Of a DNA stretch of 49,859 nucleotides, positions 33,933-46,235 are shown in pieces. A program made the translations under genes and the position numbers. The DNA lies in contig NW_003158724.1 of the NCBI RefSeq assembly GCF_000003605.2, forward strand, positions 705,304 to 755,162, given 5' to 3'. How positions within the stretch are numbered: the stretch's first letter is position 1; every line of letters begins with the position of its first letter. The DNA comes from Saccoglossus kowalevskii (lineage: Eukaryota > Hemichordata > Enteropneusta > Harrimaniidae). The notes beneath the pieces are model-generated. The model was not told where the DNA came from. It searched no databases and saw nothing but the letters and a program-made list of their open reading frames with translations.

Positions 33933-36885
33933 CCGAAATAGTTCTAATTGTGTTTTAAGTACTCGGCTTATTCACAGTTGAGAAAGTTCACGAATCTATA
34001 GAAACAATACCCAATAATTGGGAACATGAACACTTCAAAACAATGAGTAATAAACTTTTTCTTTAATATGAATGAACGTGTCCAAATTTGTTGCCCTGTG
34101 ATACCGTTGTCACACCCCAGGCACATTCAGATAACCAGCAAAAAAATAGTGGAACAATTAAAAAAAACATCAATTTAAGGGAAACATACTTAATGGTTTG
34201 GTTGTTTAAACTCACATTTTATAAATCATGTGTAGACTAGTGTTTTTGGTTGAAACATTACATAAACAGTTAGGAAGAAAGTGTTTTAGTTACTCTCATT
34301 AACACAAGTATTTCTTATGCATTAGCACTTTGTGGAAAACGTATAGTCTTGTGTCTTAGGTTGAATAACACATTGTAGATGCTTTTGTTTTCTGATTAGA
34401 CTACGAGGTACTTCGCCACCGTATGGGAGTACATATAATTACTTCATCTACAATCTGGTGGTATTGATATGTTAAGAATTAATTAATAAAGTCGGAATAA
34501 TAAAATATGACACTATTTCTTGAAAGAGATATCATGATCACCTCGTTATACAGTGAATTGCGCCCCATTTGGTGCTCGTCTAGTCAAGCCAATGGCATAT
34601 ATTTGTGTATTTTCCTCCGACAAACACTTTTCCAAAAATACTAAACCACTACTGTTATGATTGGAAATACATAATATAAATGTTTTTAATTTAAACAGAG
34701 TGCTTTATTGAAAAACATGATAGTTCTTCCCAGATTTAGAGTGTGGCAGTGTCCACAATTACTTTCAGGAAGGTATGCAGCAGAGGATGATCTTTCCGTA
34801 TTTAAAACGTATTAATAATTAGTTAGGGGATGTAATGGAGGTAAATTAAATACATGAATATATGGTTATAACACAATAACTATGTAAATATGACTATATA
34901 CTAAAGTCCTGTTTTCAATTTCCAGGAGGGAAATATACGTGAAATGGGACACGACGTGCTTGTTCGAATATCGTTGTTTTTATTGACAGTGGTATACACA
35001 TCATATGCAGAAAGCGCTGACCAGTCATGGTAGTGTGTGATACACAGCCACGAAAAGCACTTTCAAATACACATATAAGCACATGCACGTGTGGAAACTC
35101 GGTTAAGGTGCGTCTGCTGCAATATTCGAGATGGTGTACGGTGAGCTTTCCGTGATGTGGGAATAATGAGGGCGCTACAACTTGATTCTAAAAAATCTTG
35201 CGCTGATTCTAAAACCAAAATGACAATTTAGTGAACAATTCAAAGCCATTTCAATCATATGACCGACTCCACCGTGCGTCAAATAACGCATTAACTCAGG
35301 GTCCTGTTAATTGCATTACATGCACTACCTCAAGAGACATTTGTGAAATCGTGACAATATATAAACCCTACCACAGTCCCTGCACCACAAATACACACAA
35401 CCTCTGCTCGAACGTGATTTATATAACGTTGGTAGTGTTACAGGTAATATGATGATTGATTTCTATGTGGTATTTTTACTGGGCATTACTAAAAGCATTA
35501 CAAAGTATTATTTAAAAAATGGTTTGATTAAAAAATATCTGCATAGTACTATATTTATCTTGTGAGTATATTTGATAGTTGTAATGTAATTTATTTGTAG
35601 GTTTAATAAAGGTAGACAATGTACAGCGAAACGTCACCTGAATACAATCTATATTCAACTAAACCGTTGTAGGAGTGTGATCTATGTACAAAGTTATCGT
35701 TATGAAACTCTGTGATCTGAATTTGTAATATTTAAAAAAATAGCCACCATCTTATACTTTCTAAATTATTGATTATATTTCATTACTCATTAGAGAGTTC
35801 AGTCGACTTCAATCTATAAACATCCTATATATATGACGCTATATAAATACATGCTTATTATTGATATATGAATATTATTTACATGTTACTAGAACCTGAT
35901 ATGAACATGCATGCATGCCATTCTCGCTTTGTTAACCGATGGCATTTCCAATTTGTATAGATGTAAGTGTAGAAACAACTCTCTTGTGTCCAGTGTTGTT
36001 AGCTACTTGTACATTGATTGTTTTAATTTAATTTGAATAGTGGGGGAAGTCGACATGATTTCACCATTAACAAATCATTCTCTAATTTTTACCATCTCTT
36101 GACCACTCAGAAGCCAGGACTACACCTTTACTATGGCTTCGCGGCTCAAAAAAAAACCTGTCAAAACACACAAACAAATTCAGGACAGCTTTATTAAAGT
36201 TTGTAGCTTATTGCCAGTAACACAATGGCTTGTCGCGTACCAGCTAAAACGCAGTCACTGAGAGACACATGTAGCAATCATAAACGTCACATACAGTGTC
36301 ACAGGAACAGAGCTTAGCTGAATATGGAAGTGTTTTTGTCATCATAATATTGAGAGCGAGTATCATTGTGTGCTGCAACGACGACTTACACATCACCAAG
36401 ACGAAAGACGCCCTCAATGACTGGTCATCAAACCACTCGCCATTTTCACCATATACGGCGCTCTTCGTCACGCTTGTTTATATCTACAACCGCTAAGTTG
36501 AACAAAATTTTCTGTCATTGTTTCAAGAAATAATCCATATGTATGTGTAATTCAGCAACAACTGATTAATATTATTTTGTATTGACTGTGTTATATTCAT
36601 ACAGGTTACACACCTTTAAACTACGTTATTTTAGCTGGAATTAATTTTCGATGAAAAGACATTTTGACTGTTTCGTATGAAGTTTATTTTCTCTGACTTG
36701 TGAAAACAGTATTTTCAGTATTTTATTTACATTGATTCGTCCCAAGTAAAAATAAATTCAAAGAGAAAATAAACTCCGAAATCAAGTATTCTGCCATTCT
36801 GGGACCTGATCTCAGTCATGCAAGGACACATTTCATTCAAACGTGGTATATCTATTGAACATAATGGGTCCATGCCATTTTCTTT
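33933..36885. other. Gene-free stretch
   Basis: No exon or RNA gene could be supported. A diverged piece around 36630-36775 contains GGAATTAATTTTCG and, inverted, AAAATAAATTC and AAAATAAACTCCG, resembling the ends of the small element found at 39766 and 47382; it may be an old copy. Confidence 0.4.
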
Positions 36886-37163
36886 CAGATCGGATTAAAA
36901 ATGGCCGACTGGTGGCCATTTTGTTTTAACAAATGCAGTTTCGGGGTCGCCATTCCGGAACTGAATCTCCGTCGGGCGTGCATATATATCATAAAAAACT
37001 TGGTATATCGATGTCAGTTTTTCTCCAGGTTTGATTCAAAGTGGATGACTGATGGCAATTTTGTTTTAAAGTTGTTTTGGGGGACACATTTCGTAACACA
37101 TTTGCACATGCATTTGTTTCAGACTCGGATTCAAAATGACTGATCGTCATTTTCGTGTTAGAA
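36886..37163. repeat. Three dispersed copies of a 44-base motif
   Basis: Related segments start at 36886, 37026 and 37120. Each has the plan CAG, GGATT or TGATT, AAAATGG-like, GACTG or GACTGAT, then CATTTT or AATTTTG. Each is preceded by a pyrimidine-rich stretch, so that TTTCAG or CTCCAG looks like an acceptor. The spacing is irregular (140 and 94). This is a repeat family, not an exon array: the frames do not stay open in common. Confidence 0.5.
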
Positions 37164-38139
37164 ATGCATTATGAATGTCATGGGCAAAATAAAGGAATGA
37201 ATCGCACAAATAAACTAGCTCTACTGACATGTCTGTCACATAATTATGTGGTATTAATGTTGACAGTCACTAAAACCGGACGGGGACATCATGCAAAGGA
37301 AAATCCTTACTTTATTCAAAATGTTTAGAATTGTTGACATAATCATACCAATATATACTACACAATAATTGGAGAAATACCCGGGGGAGGGGGTTCTCTG
37401 AATAAAATATTGTACGCAAGCGGAAGTAAAAAAAAAAAAAAACGCGTAAAAGGGGTGTTCTTCATATTAGTTACTTGACGCGTGTACCGGATGTAACTTA
37501 GAAATATAGTGTGTGGAAAAAGGAATCTCATGAATTCATGTTACCTCAACTTGGAAACAGTATGATTTTAGTATGCATATATGGTAGGGTATCTATTTTA
37601 AGTTTCTGCACTTGAAAAAGCGTTATAATTTCACAAAAATAAGTACGTGTTTAGAGGCTTTTTTAAAAAAGCAATACTTCAGCATGGGTGCCAGGTCTCC
37701 CCTGGAGAGAAATACTGATTGATTTCATATTATTACAAAACAGCTACATTACTCAAAGTGTTGCCACAGGAAATATGGCTACATTGTATGCAATATAGCT
37801 ACATCATTAGCAAAATAGTTTCTCATACTGCAATATATTATACATGTAGTAGCCGTTTCTCGTGGGCACAGTACACTTATAACTAAGTAAAATACCATCC
37901 CGATGTGCGGCACATTTATGTCAAATGCTGCTCGTGAGAATTAGTTATATAGGTATACAAGTATCGATAGACACTGAAAAAAAAAAAACACAAATATAAA
38001 TTTAGTTTTTATCTCTTGGGAAATCTCAAGATATGAAATATTCGACAGATCAGACAGGGTGACAGCGCCCCCAACGAATGGATCATCTATGTCTCGTATT
38101 TTTATTAAGTCCATTAATCTATACCAAGGGATTGGTCAG

Positions 38140-38240
38140 TTACTTCGGCCTAGGGGGGGGGGTCGGTGGATCAGTAGGGCAGGTTATCCTGTTTTTGATT
38201 GTGCGAATAGGGGGGGGGGTCACCCTGTTTTTGATATCAT
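38140..38240. repeat. Imperfect duplication with two long G runs
   Basis: TAGGGGGGGGGGTC near 38151 and TAGGGGGGGGGGTCAC near 38210 are each followed, at different distances, by CCTGTTTTTGAT (38187 and 38223). The pair looks like two diverged copies of a unit of roughly 40-60 bases. The G runs could form G-quadruplexes on the plus strand. Confidence 0.5.
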
Positions 38241-38620
38241 GTTTTCCAGAATTCACACACGCGCTCATGCATAAATTTTTACAAATTTTATTTCAGAACA
38301 AACGATAAAAAAGTTAATCGTACAAATGTGTTCTTAATAATAACTATTACCTATAAATGTGTTGATGCGAGAAATGTTATAGGCTAAATATTTTGAGGTT
38401 AAAGTTGCCAAATAAATAACAGATTATGCAATGCGGCTAGAACCCCAATTATACAGTTAAGTTTTAAACACATCCCAAGTCCATGTGCTGCTGATATCAG
38501 ATTATTTTAGTTAAAGTCTGAAGTCACTATTGTATAAGATATTTACTGGATTTATCCAATTATAACAGGAGACGGAAAGACAACACAGCAATTAGTACAA
38601 AGAGCAGTGACAGTTTTTGT

Positions 38621-38986
38621 TCAGCAAATCAAAAAAGTTAAATTTGTGAAAATGCTGATATATAAATTAAAATAAATGATGACAAAATAAATAAATAGTT
38701 TTTTTGTTTTTTTAACTTTTAAATATGCATATTTTGCTCTGTAAAATACCAAAATCCAACACAAATTTAAGCAAAAATCAAAGTTTCCTTTGTTTTCATA
38801 AGCACAGACTGTACTTCGGGTGTAAAGCTTTCCTGGTCTTATAAGATATGAAAGATATTTTAAATCCAACTTAGTTTTCAAAGAGTTCAAACCGCCTAGA
38901 TTCAAATCCTCTTTTCCTATCTTATAAGGGTGTTTATCGAGTAAGTACTCCACAGCTTTGCTTTTATTTACTATCTTTAGCAGCAT
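38621..38986 (-). CDS. Doubtful 121-aa minus-strand frame
   Basis: An ATG-initiated frame (MLLKIVNKSKAVEYLLDKHP) lies in otherwise stop-rich AT DNA about 4 kb beyond the end of the CCDC142-like gene on the same strand. The first 70 residues have a mixed, globular-looking composition; the remainder is hydrophobic and AT-driven. No domain is recognised. It may be the remnant of an exon or of a transposon, or chance. Confidence 0.15.
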   Translation of the reverse strand: MLLKIVNKSKAVEYLLDKHPYKIGKEDLNLGGLNSLKTKLDLKYLSYLIRPGKLYTRSTVCAYENKGNFDFCLNLCWILVFYRAKYAYLKVKKTKKLFIYFVIIYFNLYISIFTNLTFLIC

Positions 38987-39765
38987 AGATTTCCCTCCTT
39001 CCTGCAGCCTTTTCTGTAGTCATTTTTTGGCTTTATGCTTCCCCTCCCCTCCTAAGGTCTATTAAATGCAAACGCTAAAAAATTATGTCAAAATTATGGC
39101 AAACCATGATATTTTCAATGCACATATAATACATTTTGTAATCATGTCAGAGCCAAAACTGTTAATGTTTCTTTTGGAGCTTTTTCTTTAAGTAAAACGT
39201 CTTGTATGACGATACACCACTACTATGGCAGCATGAAGCAAACAGAGTTCAGAGCACTATCATACAAAACAAAACAAAAGCATTTCATGTAAAACCATTT
39301 GGCATATTTTATTTCCATTCTAATAATTACACTTACAAATTTCCATGTTTCCCAGTAAAATGAAATAGATAATTACAGTGGCTCAAAGATAACAAACCAA
39401 TGAACACAAAAATAAATGTATATGACTAAAATAACTGATGTACCATAAGATTACAAAAAAGGTCTAACTTTGACAGGTTTATATTCATAGACAATATATG
39501 GATTAATTTAATATTTAAAAAAAATAAGCATCAGTTGATAAACTCACTCTGTAGACATATATACAGTTCATCAAAGCATCTTTCAGAATTTCAACAGAAA
39601 TACAATCTGATACTACACTTTTAAAAATAAAACTATCCTCTGGTAACGGTTAGCGAGATCTTTTGTCACACCAATCAACCTGTCTGCAGAGTTTAAAATG
39701 TGAGAGTTGAAGATAGCACATTGCAAAATAGTACTACAACTGAGCACATATACATGTATGACACA

Positions 39766-39948
39766 TACTGTAATATACTTTATTTTTGTTTGGAATTAAT
39801 TTTCGATATAAAATCCAGCGAATATACATTTTTTCCCTATATTTTACATTCAGCTCATCAGAAATCAGTGAAAATAAATTCCATACAAAACACCCAAAAA
39901 GCCTTTTCAGTGAAAATTAATTCCAGCGAAAATAAAGTATTTTACATA
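39766..39948. mobile_element. MITE-like element, copy 1 (183 bp)
   Basis: The ends are imperfect inverted repeats: TACTGTAATATACTTTATTT at the left and, at the right, AAAATAAAGTATTTTACATA. The interior (CCATACAAAACACCC, AAAAAGCCTTTTCAG) is nearly the same as the copy at 47382-47569, in the same orientation. The size, terminal inverted repeats and lack of coding capacity fit a non-autonomous DNA transposon. Confidence 0.7.
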
Positions 39949-40379
39949 AGCATATAGGCCATATTTTACATAAAAAAAATGGGATGAAATAACAAAAATA
40001 ATTTTCAGTGGAAAAAACAAATCTTGCTAGTATTACAGTGCTCTTATCCTTCAAATAATACTCTCATAAATTCATTTTACTACTTTTCATAATTTAAAAA
40101 GATTAAATTTTCCTAATATATGTACAAAATCCATATTTATATACAATTTATATAAAAGTCACGATTCCCCAAAATGACTACATATTACAGACATACACAA
40201 TTCTTTAATAAACTAAATCATATTTACTCACAAAATATCTCAGAACCATGACAATTCTGTTTGCTAATTGTGGGTTTGAAAGATAAACCTGGACATTAGG
40301 TTAAGCCTAATAACATGATTACCAATATCAAAGGAAAGCCCACCTAATTAATACTACATTGGAAACACAAAGATATAAG

Positions 40380-40512
40380 GTCACAGTAATTTAGGAACAC
40401 AAAGTTAAGAAGTCACAGTAATTTAGGAACACAAAGTTAAGGAGTCACATTAATTTAGGAACACATAGTTAAGGGGTCACAGGAATTTAGGAGCACACAT
40501 TCAAGGAGTCAC
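40380..40512. repeat. 32-bp minisatellite, about four units
   Basis: Units begin GTCAC at 40380, 40412, 40444, 40476 and 40508, exactly 32 bases apart. The consensus is GTCACAGTAATTTAGGAACA followed by CAAAGTTAAGGA. Later units diverge progressively, and the fifth breaks off after GTCACATG. Confidence 0.92.
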
Positions 40513-42752
40513 ATGTACCAAACTGTCAGAGGTAAGAAGACCCCAGTAATTGATACACAAGGTAAAACCGAGATAAAACTAGTCTACTACATAATAATCT
40601 CTTTCATCAGTGTAAACAGCAATTTTATTTTTATCTTTGGCAAAATGGAGAAACTAATAATGTCCTTCAACATTTTAACTTGTTAGTGATAAGTATTACT
40701 GCCCAAATAAGTATATCAATGTAAACAGTACTCCCCCATAAAAATGTATCAAGAATTTATTTCACTACTAATAAAATAAATTTCTACTTCAAGATTTAAA
40801 ATATAATATAAAATATTGTGACATCAGTATACAGAGGAAAACAAACTCATTTTACTGAAAAATAAATATTGCGTAATATTACATCACTATCTTACTGTAG
40901 TAAAAAAACAAGTATACAAATATAAATGAAAAAACAGGGTCTGATATTTCCTGGAGTTACAATCGGTTGGCATCACTGTATCTAATCTGCCAATGCAAAG
41001 TTGTGAGTTCTGTGGGTGGCCCTCTCAATTGCGATGAGCAGGTCTTACACTGTGACAAGCTCATTCTACAGACCTTGTATCAAGACATTACACTAGCTTG
41101 TAATAGCTCAGTTCTATTATAACATGACATACGTACCAATAATAAACATACCAACACATCAATAGACATTTTCCTCTGTCAAACAGAAAACCTCAATTTA
41201 CATGTATTACAAATATATCAAAACAATACTGTCCATGAATCTATATTTCAGGTTTAAAGTAACTTTTTTACTTTAAGTGTTGTGCATTCAGTTGTGCAGT
41301 AACAGTATCTTTTGTATGTTTCTTTGTATAAATGCTAGGACCTATTTGGCCCTTGCCACGCTAGTACTGGGTATAGAAACTCACAGATACGGTGATACAG
41401 GTGAAGAGTTTTATAACATTATGAAGCTGATAGTAATAAATATAAAATAATTAGAATCATGATTGACATTATTGGCACATATTTTATTGTTGATTGATAA
41501 TTGCAGCATTGGGTAAACTTACTATTATGGAGTTAAACATCAGACTAAACATGAAAATAACACAGCAATCAGCAACACATCCATTCAGGCCAGGATAGTA
41601 TACGAGTAAAATGAACTATGGATTGAGTCACAATGATGCTGCAAACCAGGAAAAGATCAAATATTTACTGAATAGCAAAATAATTATCAAAATAAATCAA
41701 TGAAATGAATTGCAAATAAATTAATCAAATAGTGATGCAATCATGACAGAAATCACATATGAATGGAATGATTAAATCATTATTAAATAGCGAGCCAAGA
41801 AATTAGTCAAATGGTGTTTCAATGTAATTTACATTATTTCTAATCGATTATATAAACTAGCAAATCGTTAAAATGGCCAGGTATGTTGAAAGTTGTGTAG
41901 TTGACTGGATGGATGTAAACGACAGTTCAATAACCAACAACATGGACTATATGACTGTCATTGAACTAATCATTCAAAACAAAGAATCATAAAAACAAGT
42001 GACCATTAAATACTAAAAACTTCATTCATGGTTATTGGTTAAGTATCATTACACAAATAATAATTAATAATAAAAATAAATCAATGATTAGTCATTTACT
42101 GATATATATTGTAATTAAATTATGAATAATTCATTTAAATTATTAATAAACTCTACCACTTAAAGACCATTTTGCTAACCTTCACAACCAGCAATCCAGT
42201 TTTGAAAGTTTCTTGTCATTAGATAATGTAAATGAGTCACTGATAATGAATTGTCATTAGATTCTATATTGCACTTACAATACAGCTGTATTTTGTTACA
42301 CATGTGCTCATCATTAGAAAGCTATAGGTCCTAAATCATGTGGTATTTTCATTCAACATACAAAAAAATCATTTATCAACATTTTATAAAATGTCCATCT
42401 GCAACTTATTCCATCACTGGGACTAATGAATAAAATACAAAGCCACCCAAGTTAGATTTTTCCCACATGTTCAAATATTAAATAAAATTATTTTACAAAA
42501 CAAAAAATTCCAACTAAAATAATCCACTCAGTTGAAATTACCTGCTTACACAAGAAAACCTTTCGATAAAATAACAATCACTTCTAATATATGTTTGACA
42601 AAAAAAAATGTTTTCTCGATGAAAAATATTTATTTATAGTAAAAGTAACATCAAATATATAAAACTATTGCCGCTGTATTGTTGTCGCAATTTGAGTTAA
42701 TCAAGACAACCAAAGATAGATCATCAGGGATCTCATCTCATCTTTCTAGTAC

Positions 42753-42758
42753 TTTATT
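42753..42758 (-). terminator. Possible poly(A) signal of the CCDC142-like gene
   Basis: AATAAA on the minus strand, 411 bases after the stop codon at 43169. Other hexamers exist in this AT-rich DNA, so the choice is uncertain. Confidence 0.25.
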
Positions 42759-43168
42759 ACACTGGAATAAAACAGATGTCAAACTATCTGTCATTGTACA
42801 TCATGTAATGATAAAACTAAGAAATGTCTTGTTGAATAAAGCAACTAAACAATAGATAAAAAGTCAATTTCCTTCAAAATTATGCCACTTATAAATATTA
42901 TAATAGTTAAAAACTGTACAAAATTATTAATATATGTACCCATGTGTGGTGTTTTTGTAAATAAAATATTTGGTACACGCCATCCTGCAGTGTACTCTGA
43001 ATAAATATTCAATCAATCCTTGTTTCATACCATACAGAGGACAGAATCCAATATTGGTTGGCTCATTGAGCCATACATGTATTTTCCTGGAGATAATAAA
43101 TAACAATATGGTGGCTACTTTGTATAAAATTAGATCCAACGCAATTCACATAATGACAAGGACGCGAC

Positions 43169-43425
43169 TTAAGAGTCATTCGGTGAAGGATTTAAACAGC
43201 CAAGAGGAATCTTCCATCTATTTCCAGTATGAACTCTCAACATTAACCACTCATCCCGACGAGGAACATAGTATGCCCCATCATCAAGGGTACCTTCTAA
43301 GACATCACTACCACTGGCATCACTACTACTCCCGACACCATCAGTTGGTGGTAAAAGCAGAGAATTGCCTGATAAACTGTTACGGTGGGATTCAGTTGCA
43401 GTAGTGCTTGTGCTGTACTCTGAAC
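43169..43425 (-). CDS. CCDC142: CCDC142-like gene, last exon
   Basis: Encodes the final 84 residues plus stop (TAA 43171-43169). The acceptor TTTGTTACAG is good, and the first two bases complete a Cys codon split after the previous exon. A serine-rich linker leads to the tail EWLMLRVHTGNRWKIPLGCL followed by NPSP, which resembles the end of vertebrate CCDC142 (a W-L-x-L-R-x-H ... R-W-x-x-P ... C-L pattern, recalled, not aligned). The CCDC142 family is found in animals, has coiled-coil character and a poorly known role. Plus-strand frames over this interval are shadows. Confidence 0.8.
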
Positions 43426-45047
43426 CTGTAACAAAGAATTACCCAATAGTTACCTACAGAATATTAATTAAATATAATCTCAGATGGTCGGTCTACTTTA
43501 AACTGTAAATGTGTTATTGTAAAATCTGTATTAGAAGCTGCGGCTTCTATTGAAATGGTACAATGCAACGGAGGAAATGTGATTAGAGCATCTACACATG
43601 TGAAATGATGAGTTTTCGCTTCCCAATTGTTCAAAAAGATTGAGTGCCACTTTTATTATATTCTATTAATACAGATTTTACGGTATTCAATATTCTGGTA
43701 TTTCATAAAAACTGGGCATATTCAGAATAGGAATATTGACTATTTCTATATCAACATTATTTCTGAAACAGGGTATCACTCTGAGACATACATGTACCTG
43801 CCTTCCCAGGCAAGTCAGTCTGTATATCAATGTTTAATTTATTGTCAATTAAATTACAATGAATACAGTTCACCAATACAACATTTCATTAAACCACACG
43901 ATTGGAATTGACGATTCACAGAGAGAGGGGTTAAAATATTAATGGAATTATTAAAGCATATAGTAATATGCAAGCAGTTATTACAGCACTCATTCAACTT
44001 AGAGCCCAGGGTACTTAGCTCACAAAATCATGTTTTTTAAGGAGGTTGGGCAATTAATTGAGCATCCCACTCGAATAATTTACGGTGCAAAATTATTAGC
44101 CAGGGTCTGTGGAAAAACGATCATTTATCTTCATTGAATATTTTCAATTGTACGAAAAATCTTGATGCAAAGCAATTTCTGTTATAAAGTTTTCTCACAC
44201 GATTTGACCTACAACAACGTCCTTTGATCTAATGGGTCATGTCTGTTATTAACCAATCAGGCAGTTTTGTACTAAAGGCATTCTGGCAATGCAATGTGGA
44301 AGTGAAATATAAATGTCGAAGTACGATTAGTCGATAGTGATTTTGGCAAAAAACGGCATGATTTTGTTCTAAAAAATGATAATTAGCAATTTGTGAACTG
44401 AAAATGGAATGAATACCATCACTGTTGAAGCGTAGTTTACGAACAGTTATCGTGGTCTACACATTCGCACAATATTCACGGTGGTTGATATCCACGGTGT
44501 ATTATATAAATTTGATTGCCGGTAATTCAGAAAAGTCAAACAATGCACAATGACCAGGTTTTATGACTGAAAAGTCAAATTTGAAGCATTTTGGAAGGGA
44601 TGGGCGCTCAGCCGAACGTGAACCAGTCATCTGAAATGCCTCAAAAATTAATGGGCGCTTAGTTGAGCATGGCGCTGAGTTGAACGAGTACGGTATTTGC
44701 ATTTAGCAGTAATATTCAATAATATTAAAAATGTAATCATCAATTCCAATTAATCATTCACATCATATGCATAATGCAGAGGTTAAAACTGAAGCAATGA
44801 TAATAAGGAGACAAGTAGAACAATGAAGTCATACAATATAAAAACGCATGCTCAGGTACATTTATGCAGCGTTATCTTCAATTTTGATGATTATCTTGAT
44901 GAGAGAGACACCAAAACATCACACTTCAGTAAACAATTGTATGTACATGCACTTCAAGTCTCCTTGAAGAAAGGAATATTACAACATCTAGAGAATAAGA
45001 CAGATAAGAATGAGAAGAAGGCAGCCTACATGTGAACTTTAACTCAC
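43426..45047 (-). other. Last intron of the CCDC142-like gene, with repeats
   Basis: A phase-1 intron with good splice signals at both ends. It contains related direct repeats: GGGCAATTAATTGAGCAT ... ACGGT at 44048-44086 and GGGCGCTTAGTTGAGCAT ... ACGGTA at 44653-44695, plus GGGCGCTCAGCCGAACGTG at 44602. These look like pieces of a DNA-transposon end. Confidence 0.6.
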
Positions 45048-45250
45048 AGCAATCATCTTTGTGGTCACGTCTCACTTTGGTTCTCCTTCGTGGCTGCTGC
45101 TTCAGTAATTGTACAGCCCCCTCCATATGTTTGAATATATCTAAAGAGAGAACACTTTGCTGTGTCTCCATGCTCAAACCACTCATGTCTGAGGAGATCC
45201 ACTGACGAACGTAGTTGAAGTCAAGATGTAATTGGTGGGCTCCATATAAA
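45048..45250 (-). CDS. CCDC142: CCDC142-like gene, exon with conserved core
   Basis: 203 nt with acceptor TTAATTCCCAG and donor GTGAGT. It completes a split Ser codon from the exon before and gives 67 further residues: LYGAHQLHLDFNYVRQWI, then SMETQQSVLSLDIFKHMEGA, then VQLLKQQPRRR. A small-hydrophobic-Gln-Leu pattern with DF..VR, followed by LSL..F and an alpha-helical end with LL.QQP, is what I associate with the CCDC142 family domain. It ends with DDC and one base, and the next exon adds another Cys, giving a Cys-Cys pair as in vertebrate homologues. The coding call is very secure; the family call is from memory. Confidence 0.85.
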
Positions 45251-45773
45251 CTGGGAATTAAAAACAAATATGAAATGCAATTTTCAATATTTATCCCAAA
45301 ACAAGGAGCACCAAATAAAGACTAGATAACTCAATAAATGAAGTAAAATTAACATAACAAGATTAAAAAGAATCTACTTTCTGTCTTTCTATGTATTTCA
45401 CTGGATACTATATATTACATAAACAAGAGATTAGCATAAATGAATGAATGAATGAATGAGAGTTTGTTGTACTCAAAATGTGACCATAATAAATGCTCTA
45501 AGGCTCAAATGTGCTCCTATTGGAGTTGTGCTTTTAACAAAGATGTTAATACTTGTGGGCAGGGGTTGTCTAGACTGGATAACAATGTCAATTTCAGTTC
45601 TATTGCTATTTCAACAGGTCATAGCATACTGATATATTTACCTAATCTTTGAAAGAGTAAATCTAATTTGAAGCTGTATTTTCAGACACATGACTAGAGG
45701 ACCATTCTGAGTATTGCGTTTCCATGAATGTACAAATTGAATTTGGTTCAGCATGTAACATAAAACAACTCAC

Positions 45774-45951
45774 CTAAACTTAATTTTTTCTTTAAGTATA
45801 TGATTCATCCATGCTTCTAGCATAGCGACGACAGCTAATGTAACAGCTGAGATTTGAGCTGCAGTTTTAAGTTTGCTGACACCGTCAGTAACAGGTTCCA
45901 GGATGGTTTCGACCGATGACTCAACATACGCATTAGGTTCAGCAGGATATT
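45774..45951 (-). CDS. CCDC142: CCDC142-like gene, exon with long helix
   Basis: 178 nt between acceptor TTTTCACTTTAG and donor GTGAGT. Phase fits on both sides: two bases complete a Glu codon from the exon at 47866-47980, and AG is carried into the next exon to make Ser. The 58 whole codons read an acidic start and then a long helix, VSKLKTAAQISAVTLAVVAM, followed by LEAWMNHILKEKIKF. The LEAW...IL...IKFS stretch continues into LYGAHQL in the next exon and is the best family marker in the window. No membrane segment is claimed: the hydrophobic part is short and amphipathic. Confidence 0.85.
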
Positions 45952-46235
45952 CTAAAGTGAAAATATATATGATTAACTTTTTTTTATTTTTTCAATACAT
46001 AATTGATTCTAGAAAAAAATAAGTTGTTCAATCAATCTGATTAAAATAAGATCCTAGTTGGGCTTCTTTTATTTTTATTCCATTTAAATAAGAATTCAAT
46101 TATCCATTATTCATAGTTTTTGTATTATTTATTTTATTTTCCACAGTTTTGATATTTGTGAAACCCCACAGAGCAAATAATTAAAGTAACATAAAATAAG
46201 ATATATGTAATAAACAAGCAGCCTATCGGCTGAGA

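Larger units (their letters stand above)
38987..42752. other. Gene-free very AT-rich stretch
   Basis: Nearly 4 kb with no open frame of note on either strand apart from one frame created by the small inverted-repeat element. It holds that element (39766-39948) and a 32-bp minisatellite (40380-40512). It probably lies beyond the 3' end of the CCDC142-like gene. Confidence 0.5.

Noticed and set aside
42970-43404. 144-codon plus-strand frame rich in His
   Set aside because: Covers the last CCDC142-like exon on the opposite strand, which is spliced in phase with three others.
43627-43911. 94-codon plus-strand frame
   Set aside because: Starts with TTG, has AT-driven composition, lies inside an intron, and shows no splice or domain support.
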